Shown: one piece after another, positions 37,116 through 44,879 of the stretch
Numbering within the stretch: the stretch's first letter is position 1
How the letters are laid out: each line of letters begins with the position of its first letter
Assembly (NCBI RefSeq): GCF_000518805.1
Contig: NZ_JAEH01000006.1
Span: 107,341 to 171,340 of the forward strand
Direction: 5' to 3'
DNA length: 64,000 nucleotides
Source of the DNA: Shewanella waksmanii ATCC BAA-643
GTDB taxonomy: Bacteria > Pseudomonadota > Gammaproteobacteria > Enterobacterales > Shewanellaceae
Program-made: the position numbers and the translations under genes
Notes under the pieces: generated by a model
Seen by the model: the letters and a program-made list of their open reading frames with translations, nothing else
Database searches by the model: none
Told to the model about the DNA's origin: nothing

Positions 37116-37344
37116 ATTGAGCATTGGCTTCAATGACCATCCTACCCATGTAACGATGTGATTTATATAAAGGCATCTTGGTTTGGGGAGGTGATATCTG
37201 TTGCTGTGGTTTACAGATTCAGCGCATTTGAGCACATGACATGTCAAGGTTCATCGATTCGAGGGGAAGACCTTCTATTACTGATGTGCCTAAAGCGGTT
37301 TAGCTGTTATTGCGCCAATTAAAGGTGGCTTTGACGATGAATTG
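37116..37344. other. Intergenic stretch between two terminators, no gene recognised
   Basis: This is part of a 541-base gap (36934-37474). Only very short frames occur, none with a recognised product. It ends in a second well-formed terminator with no gene before it, so a small RNA or a gene remnant is possible but not shown. Confidence 0.35.
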
Positions 37345-37377
37345 AAAAGCACTGTGACTTTGTCTCAGTGCTTTTTT
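37345..37377 (+). terminator. Orphan rho-independent terminator
   Basis: A 10-bp stem AAAAGCACTG (37345-37354) / CAGTGCTTTT (37366-37375), loop of 11, continuing T run to 37377. No gene lies between this and the terminator at 37081. Confidence 0.7.
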
Positions 37378-37474
37378 TGTAGGCCTTTTTTATGTATGTA
37401 GCGATTGGCGACTTATCTGTATCAATCAAGCTTCACTCTAGATTTTTAAATGTGGAGTGCATTGGCGTGCTTAG

Positions 37475-37768
37475 TTATGAAAAAGCGGTGCCATTGCTGT
37501 TCATAATCGCGAAGGTCCATACGACAAATGATAGGCACAGGTGTATGAGAGCGTAGGTCGCTTGATCGAGGCGATCCATTCCGTCCTTTGCATGCCAAAT
37601 AAGTTGTAGATGAAGTAAGATAACTAGCGGAAACAACATAAACAACGGATAGAGTGCAAACGGACTAGCATCGCCAAGTAAAGGGCGAGTAATGAGTGTC
37701 CATAACACCATAAATGCGGTGATTAATGGCGGTGCGGCGAGACGATACTGTTCTGGATAGGGAAACAC
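37475..37768 (-). CDS. Small membrane protein of unknown function
   Basis: 97 residues with about three membrane helices (LITAFMVLWTLITRPLL, FALYPLFMLFPLVILLHLQLIW, YALIHLCLSFVVWTFAI). The start is GTG at 37768 with AAGGA seven bases upstream. Last gene of a three-gene minus-strand group: a membrane protein, a methyltransferase and this one, 33 bases after the methyltransferase. The frame probably belongs to an uncharacterised DUF of small integral membrane proteins; function unknown. Confidence 0.75.
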   Translation of the reverse strand: MFPYPEQYRLAAPPLITAFMVLWTLITRPLLGDASPFALYPLFMLFPLVILLHLQLIWHAKDGMDRLDQATYALIHLCLSFVVWTFAIMNSNGTAFS

Positions 37769-37801
37769 GGCTAATTCCTTCTGTTCATGTCCGCGGCTAA
37801 A

Positions 37802-38362
37802 TCAAATTGTAGGCTTTTTAGTAATTAACTGAGCTTTATAACAAGGAATTAATTGCGTGCCTACATTGCCTTCAAAATAGTGGAAAGCGTGCCATTGAGC
37901 AAACCTATTTTGGAGTTCTAGTGGATTTAACAGGAAATTAGGGTTTTTGGGGCGGCCGACTTCAGCTTGCTGGCTGATGAATGTTTCGTAGTATAGCGTG
38001 CCTCCCGGTTTGAGACTGTTGGCTATATCGTCAAGAATTGGCCGATGTAAATAGTTAAACACCAGTACAATATCAAATGTAGCCGTTGGCAGCTTATTGC
38101 TATTACCATCTTCTAAATCAATAGCCACTAACTCGAATTGGGTACCGGCGTTTGACTGCTTCTGCTCAAGCAATCCATCGAGATTTCTGTCCATGTAGGT
38201 TACATGGCAGCCTTGTTGCTCAAACCACAACCCATTGCGACCACTGCCGCAGGCTAGGTCCAGCACCTTAGTACCTGGTGCTAACTTAACGCTGTTTTGA
38301 GTGATTAGAGCTGAAGCTTGACTAGCCTTTAATCTCTTTTCTTCCATCAATTCGTCTTCCAT
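37802..38362 (-). CDS. Class I SAM-dependent methyltransferase (TehB-like)
   Basis: 186 residues with motif I VLDLACGSGRNG, the acidic motif II end of VTYMDRN, and IVLVFNYLHRPIL as motif IV. The small, single-domain form resembles TehB-type methyltransferases; the substrate is not evident. The start may be ATG at 38362 or the ATG five codons later at 38347, which has GGAAG before it. Either way it overlaps the end of the upstream membrane-protein gene by 26-41 bases, indicating translational coupling. Confidence 0.85.
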   Translation of the reverse strand: MEDELMEEKRLKASQASALITQNSVKLAPGTKVLDLACGSGRNGLWFEQQGCHVTYMDRNLDGLLEQKQSNAGTQFELVAIDLEDGNSNKLPTATFDIVLVFNYLHRPILDDIANSLKPGGTLYYETFISQQAEVGRPKNPNFLLNPLELQNRFAQWHAFHYFEGNVGTQLIPCYKAQLITKKPTI

Positions 38363-38732
38363 GTATTACCGAAAAGTGCCGTAACCCTGCGGGACCGTGG
38401 GATACTATGACAGACAACAATAACACAGCCACTAGAATCTCTGGCTTATATTCGGCAAATGGAATGAATAGGGTGAGTAGCACTAACTTGAATAAGGTCA
38501 ATACCCCTTTTAGTTGGATTAACCAGCGCCAGTCGCGGATGATTTCCCATAGCATCAATAAGCTACCTGTTGTCATGGCTGCGCACCAATAAAATATCCA
38601 TTCTGATTGGGGGACCTGTAGCAGTATGCCACCGCCTGCGCCAGTAACACCGAGAATATGAATGGCGCGTAAGCTGGTTTTACCTAAACGCTGAGCCCAA
38701 AATTGTGCTTCAGATAGAGTTTTTTTAGCCAT
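38322..38732 (-). CDS. Membrane protein of unknown function
   Basis: 136 residues with about four membrane segments (LGVTGAGGGILLQV, WIFYWCAAMTTGSLLMLW, FKLVLLTLFIPF, ILVAVLLLSVIVSHG) and a basic tail (RHFSVIHGRRIDGRKEIKG). First gene of the three-gene minus-strand group. The family is not recognised with certainty. Start ATG at 38732. Confidence 0.75.
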   Translation of the reverse strand: MAKKTLSEAQFWAQRLGKTSLRAIHILGVTGAGGGILLQVPQSEWIFYWCAAMTTGSLLMLWEIIRDWRWLIQLKGVLTLFKLVLLTLFIPFAEYKPEILVAVLLLSVIVSHGPAGLRHFSVIHGRRIDGRKEIKG

Positions 38733-38970
38733 GGTGAAGATAGTTTTTACATTTGTTAGCAGCTTAGCAGGATTACCATCGTGTTGCAGTGGCGTCAGAT
38801 CATATCTTCAGGAATTAATCGATTGGCTAGCGGCGTATAACCCAAATGCGTACAGCAATTGTCGACATCATTGTTTCAGCAAATGATGACAGTGTTGCGG
38901 TGGAATAACCTGACATCGGTTGCGTTGACTGGTAAATTAGCCGTAGTCTGATTATTAAGGAACACGCACT

Positions 38971-39708
38971 ATGATGGTAAAACAGGAAGTTCATGATATT
39001 TCAACGCCTACCGGGACGATGCGTACCTATTTGTATCGCCCAGATTGTACAGGTCAGTTTTCTACCATTATTTTTTATTCTGAGATTTTTCAGCAAACCG
39101 CCCCAATTTCACGCGCTGCGAGCATATTAGCTGGTCACGGATTTGTTGTGTTAGTGCCCGAGGTGTTTCATGAGCTAAATCCAATCGGTACCGTACTTGC
39201 CTATGATGATGCTGGCAAAGATAAAGGCAATAGCGATAAATTCACCAAGCCATTAGAGCACCATGATTCAGATACCCAAGCATTAGTCGAGTTTGCCCAA
39301 GCACAAACGTTCTGTACGCCACATGTTGGGGTGATGGGAGTTTGCATAGGTGGGCATTTAGCATATCGAGCAGCGCTAAACAGTAATGTACTTGGGGCAT
39401 TTTGTTTATATGCCACCGATATCCATTCTAATACTCTTCCCTGCGAAGAAGGCAATGATTCGTTAACTCGTACTGCTGATATCGAGGCTGAATCAGTCAT
39501 GGTGTTTGGCAAACAAGATCCGCATGTTTCTGCTGAAGGTCGCAAATTGATATTTAACCAGCTTGAGCAGACCAAAAGGCGTTTTACTTGGCTTGAGGTC
39601 AATGCTCAGCACGCGTTTATGCGTGATGAAGGAGAGCGTTACGATCCTGCTTTGGCACTGCAAATGTATCTGCAGGCCGTGAGCTTTTTCCAACGCACCT
39701 TGCGTTAA
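38971..39708 (+). CDS. Dienelactone hydrolase family protein
   Basis: 245 residues, alpha/beta-hydrolase. The nucleophile elbow is GVCIGGH with cysteine in place of serine, the hallmark of dienelactone hydrolases. The acid is in FGKQDPHVS and the histidine in NAQHAFMRDEGERYD. It hydrolyses lactones or esters; the true substrate in such stand-alone members is generally unknown. AAGGAA lies before tandem ATG codons at 38971. Monocistronic, followed by a structured non-coding stretch. Confidence 0.88.
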   Translation: MMVKQEVHDISTPTGTMRTYLYRPDCTGQFSTIIFYSEIFQQTAPISRAASILAGHGFVVLVPEVFHELNPIGTVLAYDDAGKDKGNSDKFTKPLEHHDSDTQALVEFAQAQTFCTPHVGVMGVCIGGHLAYRAALNSNVLGAFCLYATDIHSNTLPCEEGNDSLTRTADIEAESVMVFGKQDPHVSAEGRKLIFNQLEQTKRRFTWLEVNAQHAFMRDEGERYDPALALQMYLQAVSFFQRTLR

Positions 39709-39716
39709 CTTGACCC

Positions 39717-39767
39717 AGCCCGCGGGAAAAAACTTGCAGTCTTGTATCCCGCTTCTCTGCACGGGCT
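39717..39767. other. Nested inverted repeats after the dienelactone hydrolase gene
   Basis: An outer pair AGCCCG (39717-39722) / CGGGCT (39762-39767) encloses an inner pair GCGGGA / TCCCGC (39722-39727 and 39747-39752, sharing one base). It can form a bulged hairpin but has no T run. It could be a REP-like element or RNA structure. Confidence 0.35.
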
Positions 39768-39955
39768 AGGTCGATAATTGACTTATGCCCGCCTAACACA
39801 TCCACTGCAGTGCCTATCCACACGGCTTAGATATTCACATCAATCTAGCGAACCAGTGAATGACAAAATCGATTGGTTGCCACACAGGCTGAGTGATTAG
39901 TGCTGTACCTGAGTCTACAAATGCGCATAATGCTGCAGACTTAACTGGAGTGATT

Positions 39956-40699
39956 ATGTCTGAATTTCAAGTTCTCTATGAATCAAGTGACGCTTTGGGT
40001 CCGCTTATCGTGTTGGATTCAAAAACAACCCGTACTTTGTCTTTTGGCGATAATGACGAGCAAAGTAAGTTACTTAAATTACAACCTCATATCCCACAGC
40101 ATACTTACCTGCAAGCAATGCTGCTGGTGTTACTGTTCCAACAGCCGAAACGCGTCATGGTGTTAGGCTTGGGTGGCGGTGGGCTGATTCACGCGCTAAA
40201 ACACTTTGACGCCGGAATTAAAATGACTGCCGTTGAATTGCGTCCACAGGTGATTGAGCTTGCTAAGCGCTACTTTCAGTTGCCAATGAGTAAAAAGCTC
40301 ACGATAGAACAAGCGGATGCCGCCGAGTTTCTTGCTGCTAAGCAACATAAAAAAGTGGATATCATTTTTGCCGATATCTATAGCGCTGAAGGCGTTGATG
40401 ATAAACAGTTATCTGCAGCATTTATTGCCGACGCATCAGCGATGCTTAAAGCTGAAGGCGTGTTAGTTCTTAACTGTTGGAAAGAGCATAGCCAAGACCG
40501 TGCTTTGCTTGCTAGATTGCAGCAGCATTTTGCCCAAGTGAGTGCGTGTTTAACGGGCGGCGGCAATTGGGTTATCTTTGCCACCAAGCGCGATCAACAG
40601 ATGACGATTTCCGGTCTAAAAAACAAAGCCCAACAATTATCTCAACAGCTAGACTTTCCGCTTGCTCGATTATTGACCCGTTTTGATGTCTGGTCTTAA
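39956..40699 (+). CDS. Spermidine synthase-like methyltransferase-fold protein
   Basis: 247 residues from ATG 39956 (GGAG ten bases earlier; an upstream in-frame start at 39893 is less likely). The Rossmann core is that of polyamine synthases: VMVLGLGGGGLIHAL (motif I), MTAVELRPQVIELAKRYF and VDIIFADIYSAEGV in place of the synthase DxxxP-type motif. It lacks the full N-terminal domain of true spermidine synthase, and no speD is adjacent, so polyamine synthesis is doubtful. Probably a fused-synthase-like family of unknown substrate. Confidence 0.8.
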   Translation: MSEFQVLYESSDALGPLIVLDSKTTRTLSFGDNDEQSKLLKLQPHIPQHTYLQAMLLVLLFQQPKRVMVLGLGGGGLIHALKHFDAGIKMTAVELRPQVIELAKRYFQLPMSKKLTIEQADAAEFLAAKQHKKVDIIFADIYSAEGVDDKQLSAAFIADASAMLKAEGVLVLNCWKEHSQDRALLARLQQHFAQVSACLTGGGNWVIFATKRDQQMTISGLKNKAQQLSQQLDFPLARLLTRFDVWS

Positions 40700-40750
40700 C
40701 TCGCTGGTAAGTAATGTTATTTCCCCACTCACACTATTGCCAAGCTATTG

Positions 40751-40800
40751 CTAATCGGTTTTTTACAAGTTTGTCATTTCTGATATGAAAAACCGATTAG
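40751..40800. repeat. 13-bp inverted repeat upstream of ahpC
   Basis: CTAATCGGTTTTT (40751-40763) and its exact reverse complement AAAAACCGATTAG (40788-40800) flank 24 bases. It lies 52 bases after the spermidine synthase-like gene and 130 bases before ahpC. The left arm's T run means it could terminate minus-strand transcription, or fold in an ahpC leader. No canonical OxyR site was found by eye. Confidence 0.6.
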
Positions 40801-40931
40801 GATAATAGGATTTACCCGTTATATTTAATTATCCAGTAGCGCTATTATTCTCACATCGACAACACGCAGTCATCCAAACCATCGTGATGTATATGTTGTT
40901 TAATTAGTTAATAACCCTATTGGAGTAACAC

Positions 40932-41501
40932 ATGACACAATCAATCATCAACACAGAAATCAAGCCATTTTCAGCAACTGCATATCACAATGGTGATTTC
41001 ACTCCAGTAACTGAGCAAGACTTACTAGGTAAGTGGTCAGTGGTATTTTTCTACCCAGCTGACTTCACGTTTGTATGTCCTACTGAGCTAGGTGACATGG
41101 CAGACCACTATGAAAAGCTACAGTCTATGGGTGTTGAAGTGTACTCAGTATCTACAGATACTCACTTCACTCACAAAGCATGGCACGATAGCTCAGACAC
41201 TATCGGTAAAATCAACTATCCAATGATTGGTGACCCAACCGGTACTATCAGCCGTAACTTCGGTGTGATGATTGAAGAAGATGGTCTGGCACTACGTGGT
41301 ACTTTTGTTATCAACCCAGAAGGTCAAATTAAAGTTGCTGAAGTACATGACCTGGGTATTGGTCGCAGTGCATCAGAGCTAGTTCGTAAGATTCAAGCTG
41401 CACAGTATGTTGCTACTCACGACGGCGAAGTATGTCCAGCAGCATGGCAGCCAGGTGAAGAAACACTAGCACCATCACTAGACCTAGTAGGTAAAATCTA
41501 A
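40932..41501 (+). CDS. ahpC: Alkyl hydroperoxide reductase peroxiredoxin subunit
   Basis: 189 residues, typical 2-Cys peroxiredoxin. The peroxidatic cysteine is in [14 protein letters not shown] (C49) and the resolving cysteine in GEVCPAAW (C168). Very close to E. coli AhpC. Cytosolic; reduces hydrogen peroxide and organic hydroperoxides, and is itself reduced by AhpF, encoded next. Codon use looks strongly optimised, as expected for an abundant protein. GGAG lies before ATG 40932. Confidence 0.97.
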   Translation: MTQSIINTEIKPFSATAYHNGDFTPVTEQDLLGKWSVVFFYPADFTFVCPTELGDMADHYEKLQSMGVEVYSVSTDTHFTHKAWHDSSDTIGKINYPMIGDPTGTISRNFGVMIEEDGLALRGTFVINPEGQIKVAEVHDLGIGRSASELVRKIQAAQYVATHDGEVCPAAWQPGEETLAPSLDLVGKI

Positions 41502-41571
41502 ACTCTACTTAAGAGTTAAAAGGTAAAGTTAGCTCCATCTCCGGCGCTTTACCTAAAATTCATCTCCAAAT

Positions 41572-41610
41572 AAGGGTCCGGGCTTCCCCTGCATGGTCTG
41601 GACCCTTTTT
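41572..41610 (+). terminator. Terminator between ahpC and ahpF
   Basis: An 8-bp stem AAGGGTCC (41572-41579) / GGACCCTT (41600-41607), 20-base loop, T run to 41610. A second hairpin, AGGTAAAG...CTTTACCT (41521-41553), lies just upstream. The pair probably reduces read-through from the abundant ahpC message into ahpF. Confidence 0.75.
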
Positions 41611-41652
41611 ATTGCCAAATTTTTATTATTCATCGAATTTTCGGGAGTCACC

Positions 41653-43218
41653 ATGTTAGATACGAACCTAAAAACTCAGCTGAAAACCTACCTGCAAAAC
41701 CTAAAACGCCCAGTTGAACTTGTCGTATCAGCAGATGACAGTCCAAAGGCGCAAGAGCTACTGGGTTTAGCTAAAGATATAGACTCATTGAGCACGCATA
41801 TTAGCCTCACTCAAACACAGGGTGTTCGTACACCTTCTATGACCGTGCGCAACCCCAGCGAAGCAACCGCAATTAGTTTTGCTGGCTTACCGATGGGACA
41901 CGAATTTACCTCATTGATATTGGCATTACTGCATTCAGGTGGACACCCGATTAAACTTGCCGATGATGTTATTGAACAGATCCGCGCCTTGCCAGGTCAA
42001 TATCAATTTGAAACTTACGTATCGCTAAGTTGCCAAACTTGCCCTGAAGTGGTGCAAGCACTAAACATGATGGCGGCGATAAACCCTAACATCACCAATG
42101 TGATGATTGATGGTTCATTATTCCAAGATGAAGTGAATGAGCGCAACATTATGGCTGTGCCATCTGTTTACCTCAATGGCGAACCTTTCTCTGTTGGCGC
42201 CATCAGTGTACAAGAGATTTTAAACAAGCTTGATGTCAATGCCGCAGGCCGACAAGCTGAACAAATTAGCCAGAAAGAAGCCTTCGATGTGTTAGTCATT
42301 GGCGGTGGTCCAGCAGGCGCGAGCGCCGCAATTTATGCGGCACGTAAGGGCTTACGGACTGGCATTGTTGCCGATAAATTTGGCGGCCAAGTTGCTGAAA
42401 CTGTAGGTATTGAAAACTTCATTTCTGTTAAGTCGACTGAGGGGTCGAAGTTAGTCGCCAATTTAGAAGCCCATGTGCATGATTATGATGTCGACATTAT
42501 GGACAATCAACGTGCCTTGAGCCTTAAGTCTGGTGAACTGTTTGAGCTTACATTAGAAAGTGGCGCTCAAGTGCGCAGTAAAACGGTACTCATTGCGACA
42601 GGTGCACGCTGGAGAGAGATGAACGTGCCAGGTGAAAAAGAGTATCGTGGTAGCGGTGTTGCTTATTGTCCACATTGTGATGGGCCACTATTTAAGGGCA
42701 AACGTGTAGCGGTTATTGGTGGTGGTAACTCGGGCATTGAAGCCGCAATTGATTTAGCTAATATCGTTGAGCATGTGACAGTGCTTGAGTTCGATGTGAA
42801 ACTGCGTGCCGATGAAGTACTGCAGCGTAAAGCGGCCTCAATGGGTAATATTGATATCATCACCCAAGCGATGACGACGGAAGTCACTGGTGACGGTAAG
42901 CGAGTCAATGGACTTAACTATACTGATAGAGCGACAGGTGAAAGCCACCATGTGGAGTTAGCGGGTATTTTTGTGCAGATAGGCCTAATTCCTAATGCGG
43001 AATGGTTAACTGACACGCTTGAGTTGAATGGCCGAGGCGAAGTTGTTGTAGATAACAAAGGTGAAACCTCAATTGCTGGTGTGTTTGCAGCCGGTGATGT
43101 CACCAACTCTGCCTATAAGCAAATTATAATTGCGATGGGCAGCGGTGCGACAGCGTCACTAGGGGCATTTGATTACCTCATTCGCAATGAAGTGCCACAA
43201 GCAGAGCAAGCTGCATAG
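41653..43218 (+). CDS. ahpF: Alkyl hydroperoxide reductase flavoprotein subunit
   Basis: 521 residues from ATG 41653 (GGGAG upstream), identical in length to E. coli AhpF; an earlier start at 41593 would add an unlikely hydrophobic leader. N-terminal tandem thioredoxin-like domain with [14 protein letters not shown] motif [19 protein letters not shown], redox pair YCPHCDG, NADH motif [14 protein letters not shown] and the final [20 protein letters not shown]-dependent reductase of AhpC. Confidence 0.97.
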   Translation: MLDTNLKTQLKTYLQNLKRPVELVVSADDSPKAQELLGLAKDIDSLSTHISLTQTQGVRTPSMTVRNPSEATAISFAGLPMGHEFTSLILALLHSGGHPIKLADDVIEQIRALPGQYQFETYVSLSCQTCPEVVQALNMMAAINPNITNVMIDGSLFQDEVNERNIMAVPSVYLNGEPFSVGAISVQEILNKLDVNAAGRQAEQISQKEAFDVLVIGGGPAGASAAIYAARKGLRTGIVADKFGGQVAETVGIENFISVKSTEGSKLVANLEAHVHDYDVDIMDNQRALSLKSGELFELTLESGAQVRSKTVLIATGARWREMNVPGEKEYRGSGVAYCPHCDGPLFKGKRVAVIGGGNSGIEAAIDLANIVEHVTVLEFDVKLRADEVLQRKAASMGNIDIITQAMTTEVTGDGKRVNGLNYTDRATGESHHVELAGIFVQIGLIPNAEWLTDTLELNGRGEVVVDNKGETSIAGVFAAGDVTNSAYKQIIIAMGSGATASLGAFDYLIRNEVPQAEQAA

Positions 43219-43250
43219 TTTAATCAGTCTCGCAGTACACTAAGATAAAT

Positions 43251-43281
43251 AGCCAGCAATATTTTGCTGGCTGTTTTGTTT
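43251..43281 (+). terminator. Rho-independent terminator of ahpF
   Basis: A 9-bp stem AGCCAGCAA (43251-43259) / TTGCTGGCT (43264-43272), followed by a T-rich run. Confidence 0.85.
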
Positions 43282-43332
43282 CTGTACCCTATAATTCCTT
43301 ATTAAATCAGCAGGTAAAATAGGGAATGTGAC

Positions 43333-44466
43333 ATGTATACGCCGCTGCCTTCAGCAGACCAACTACTTGAACGAGAGCGCCTAAGTTATAGTGTGATGGG
43401 AGTCAAATGGGCGACGTTATTGTCATTTTTTCTCATTGCGGCTATTTATCTCACTATATACAGCCATCCAGAGCCGGTGATAAGCCTGATTGAAGCCATG
43501 TTGTTTACCGCACCAGTTTTTGCAATTGGGTTAGCAGGACATATCTTTTTCTCTAATGTTGTTAGTCACAAACACCTGCGATCATTCCTAGTTTGTTATC
43601 TAGTACTACTTAACTTTGCTTGGTTGATCATTATCAGCCGATTAGCCGAAGCAGCCACAGTTGATGCATCGGGAGCCGCAGCAATTGCAGGCATTGAGTC
43701 AGTCGTTGATATTCTTATATTGACCTTTGCAATAGCCCTATTCCCAAATCGAATCATAATGTTGATGATGGTACTACCTTTGATGGCGTTCAATGTGATG
43801 ATTCGACTTGATGAAATTCCTAATAATTTCATTTTCCCCGCAACCAAGTTTTTCTGTTTTGCCGTAATTCTCTATACTGGCCAACAAGTATTTTCTAGCT
43901 GGTTTGTACAATCCATCTTACGGAATCTAGAAAACAAGAAGTTATTGCAACAGTTCAAGCGCTTGGCCTTGGTTGACGGGCTAACCAATTTAAGCAATCG
44001 TCGCCATTTTGATGACATTTTATTGCAAGAAATCAAAGTCACCGAGCGAAATAATCGGCCGCTTAGCCTTATCATGTTAGATGTTGATTATTTTAAAAGG
44101 CTCAATGACAAAGCAGGTCATCAGGCTGGGGATGAGTGTTTAAGCCAGTTAGGCCAATTGCTCGCGCAGTCTGCCATGCGGCCAAGAGATCTGGCTGCGC
44201 GTTATGGCGGCGAAGAGTTTGTTATTGTGTTGCCAGAGACTGATATTGCCGGCGCTGGCGCAATTGCTGCCAATATTAAAGCAGATATTGCAGCATTGAA
44301 GTTACCCCATCCTGACTCCGAGAACGGCGAGTTTGTTACCGTTTCTCAAGGGGTATGCCAGTGGCGAAATGGCATGAGTGCCACTGACTTTACTGCTAAT
44401 GCTGACAAAATGCTGTATCAAGCCAAGCAAGCTGGCAGAGATCAATTTGTGGTAGATGAGCAATAA
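43333..44466 (+). CDS. Membrane-bound diguanylate cyclase (GGDEF)
   Basis: 377 residues. About six membrane helices (residues 25-195) form a 6TM-type sensor without a recognised ligand domain. A GGDEF domain follows with the active site RYGGEEF and an inhibitory RxxD site (RPRD five residues before GGEEF). LTNLSNRRHFDDIL and LIMLDVDYFKRLND are intact. It should make cyclic di-GMP from GTP and be product-inhibited. Monocistronic; the convergent neighbour is a small motility-associated protein. Confidence 0.93.
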   Translation: MYTPLPSADQLLERERLSYSVMGVKWATLLSFFLIAAIYLTIYSHPEPVISLIEAMLFTAPVFAIGLAGHIFFSNVVSHKHLRSFLVCYLVLLNFAWLIIISRLAEAATVDASGAAAIAGIESVVDILILTFAIALFPNRIIMLMMVLPLMAFNVMIRLDEIPNNFIFPATKFFCFAVILYTGQQVFSSWFVQSILRNLENKKLLQQFKRLALVDGLTNLSNRRHFDDILLQEIKVTERNNRPLSLIMLDVDYFKRLNDKAGHQAGDECLSQLGQLLAQSAMRPRDLAARYGGEEFVIVLPETDIAGAGAIAANIKADIAALKLPHPDSENGEFVTVSQGVCQWRNGMSATDFTANADKMLYQAKQAGRDQFVVDEQ

Positions 44467-44488
44467 AAAGCCCCGCGATTAGCGAGGC
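44465..44488 (-). terminator. Terminator of the YjfB-like gene
   Basis: A 7-bp stem GCCCCGC (44470-44476) / GCGAGGC (44482-44488), one G-T pair, with five T following on the minus strand (complement of 44465-44469). It overlaps the stop of the diguanylate cyclase gene. Confidence 0.7.
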
Positions 44489-44521
44489 TTAGATAGAATC
44501 TATACGATTGAATTTTATCGC

Positions 44522-44719
44522 TTAAGCTTTGGTATTGATATTGTGGCCACTATTACCCACTGGGGCGCTTTGTGGTGCGGCATCAACAGCTTCAATAAGC
44601 TGCAGGGCGATATCACCTTCTGCTTGTTGCTGATCTTTAGCCAGTTGCGCGACTTTTACGCCCACACTGCCATTACTTAGATTCGGATCTAAATTTGCTG
44701 TACCAATTGTAATTGCCAT
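44522..44719 (-). CDS. YjfB-like putative motility protein
   Basis: 65 residues. The pattern VAQLAKDQQQAEGDIALQLIEAV followed by the ending GNSGHNINTKA is that of the small YjfB_motility family (a short helix, then a GxxxNINxKA tail, recalling flagellar rod or hook terminal segments). Family function is not established; the association is with flagellar genes in other genomes. Here it neighbours a diguanylate cyclase but no flagellar cluster. Own terminator. Confidence 0.7.
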   Translation of the reverse strand: MAITIGTANLDPNLSNGSVGVKVAQLAKDQQQAEGDIALQLIEAVDAAPQSAPVGNSGHNINTKA

Positions 44720-44814
44720 TACTACCCCATTTCATATGACTATTCGGTTAACTATATAACTATCGGCCTTGTTTAGCGAAACTTTACAGTTATTTTTTTG
44801 GTTGTTTAGTAAAC

Positions 44815-44842
44815 AAAAAAGGCCGCCATGTTATAGGCGGCC
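44815..44842 (-). terminator. Terminator of the thioredoxin-DsbD-like gene
   Basis: A perfect 7-bp stem GGCCGCC (44821-44827) / GGCGGCC (44836-44842), with six T on the minus strand (complement of 44815-44820). Confidence 0.85.
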
Positions 44843-44879
44843 TACTGCTCAAGACTTAGCTAATGAGCTGCTGACTCTA

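Noticed and set aside
37260..37374. Short frames that could encode small peptides in the gap before the terminator at 37345
   Set aside because: They are about 20 codons, in different frames from each other, without ribosome sites or recognised similarity.
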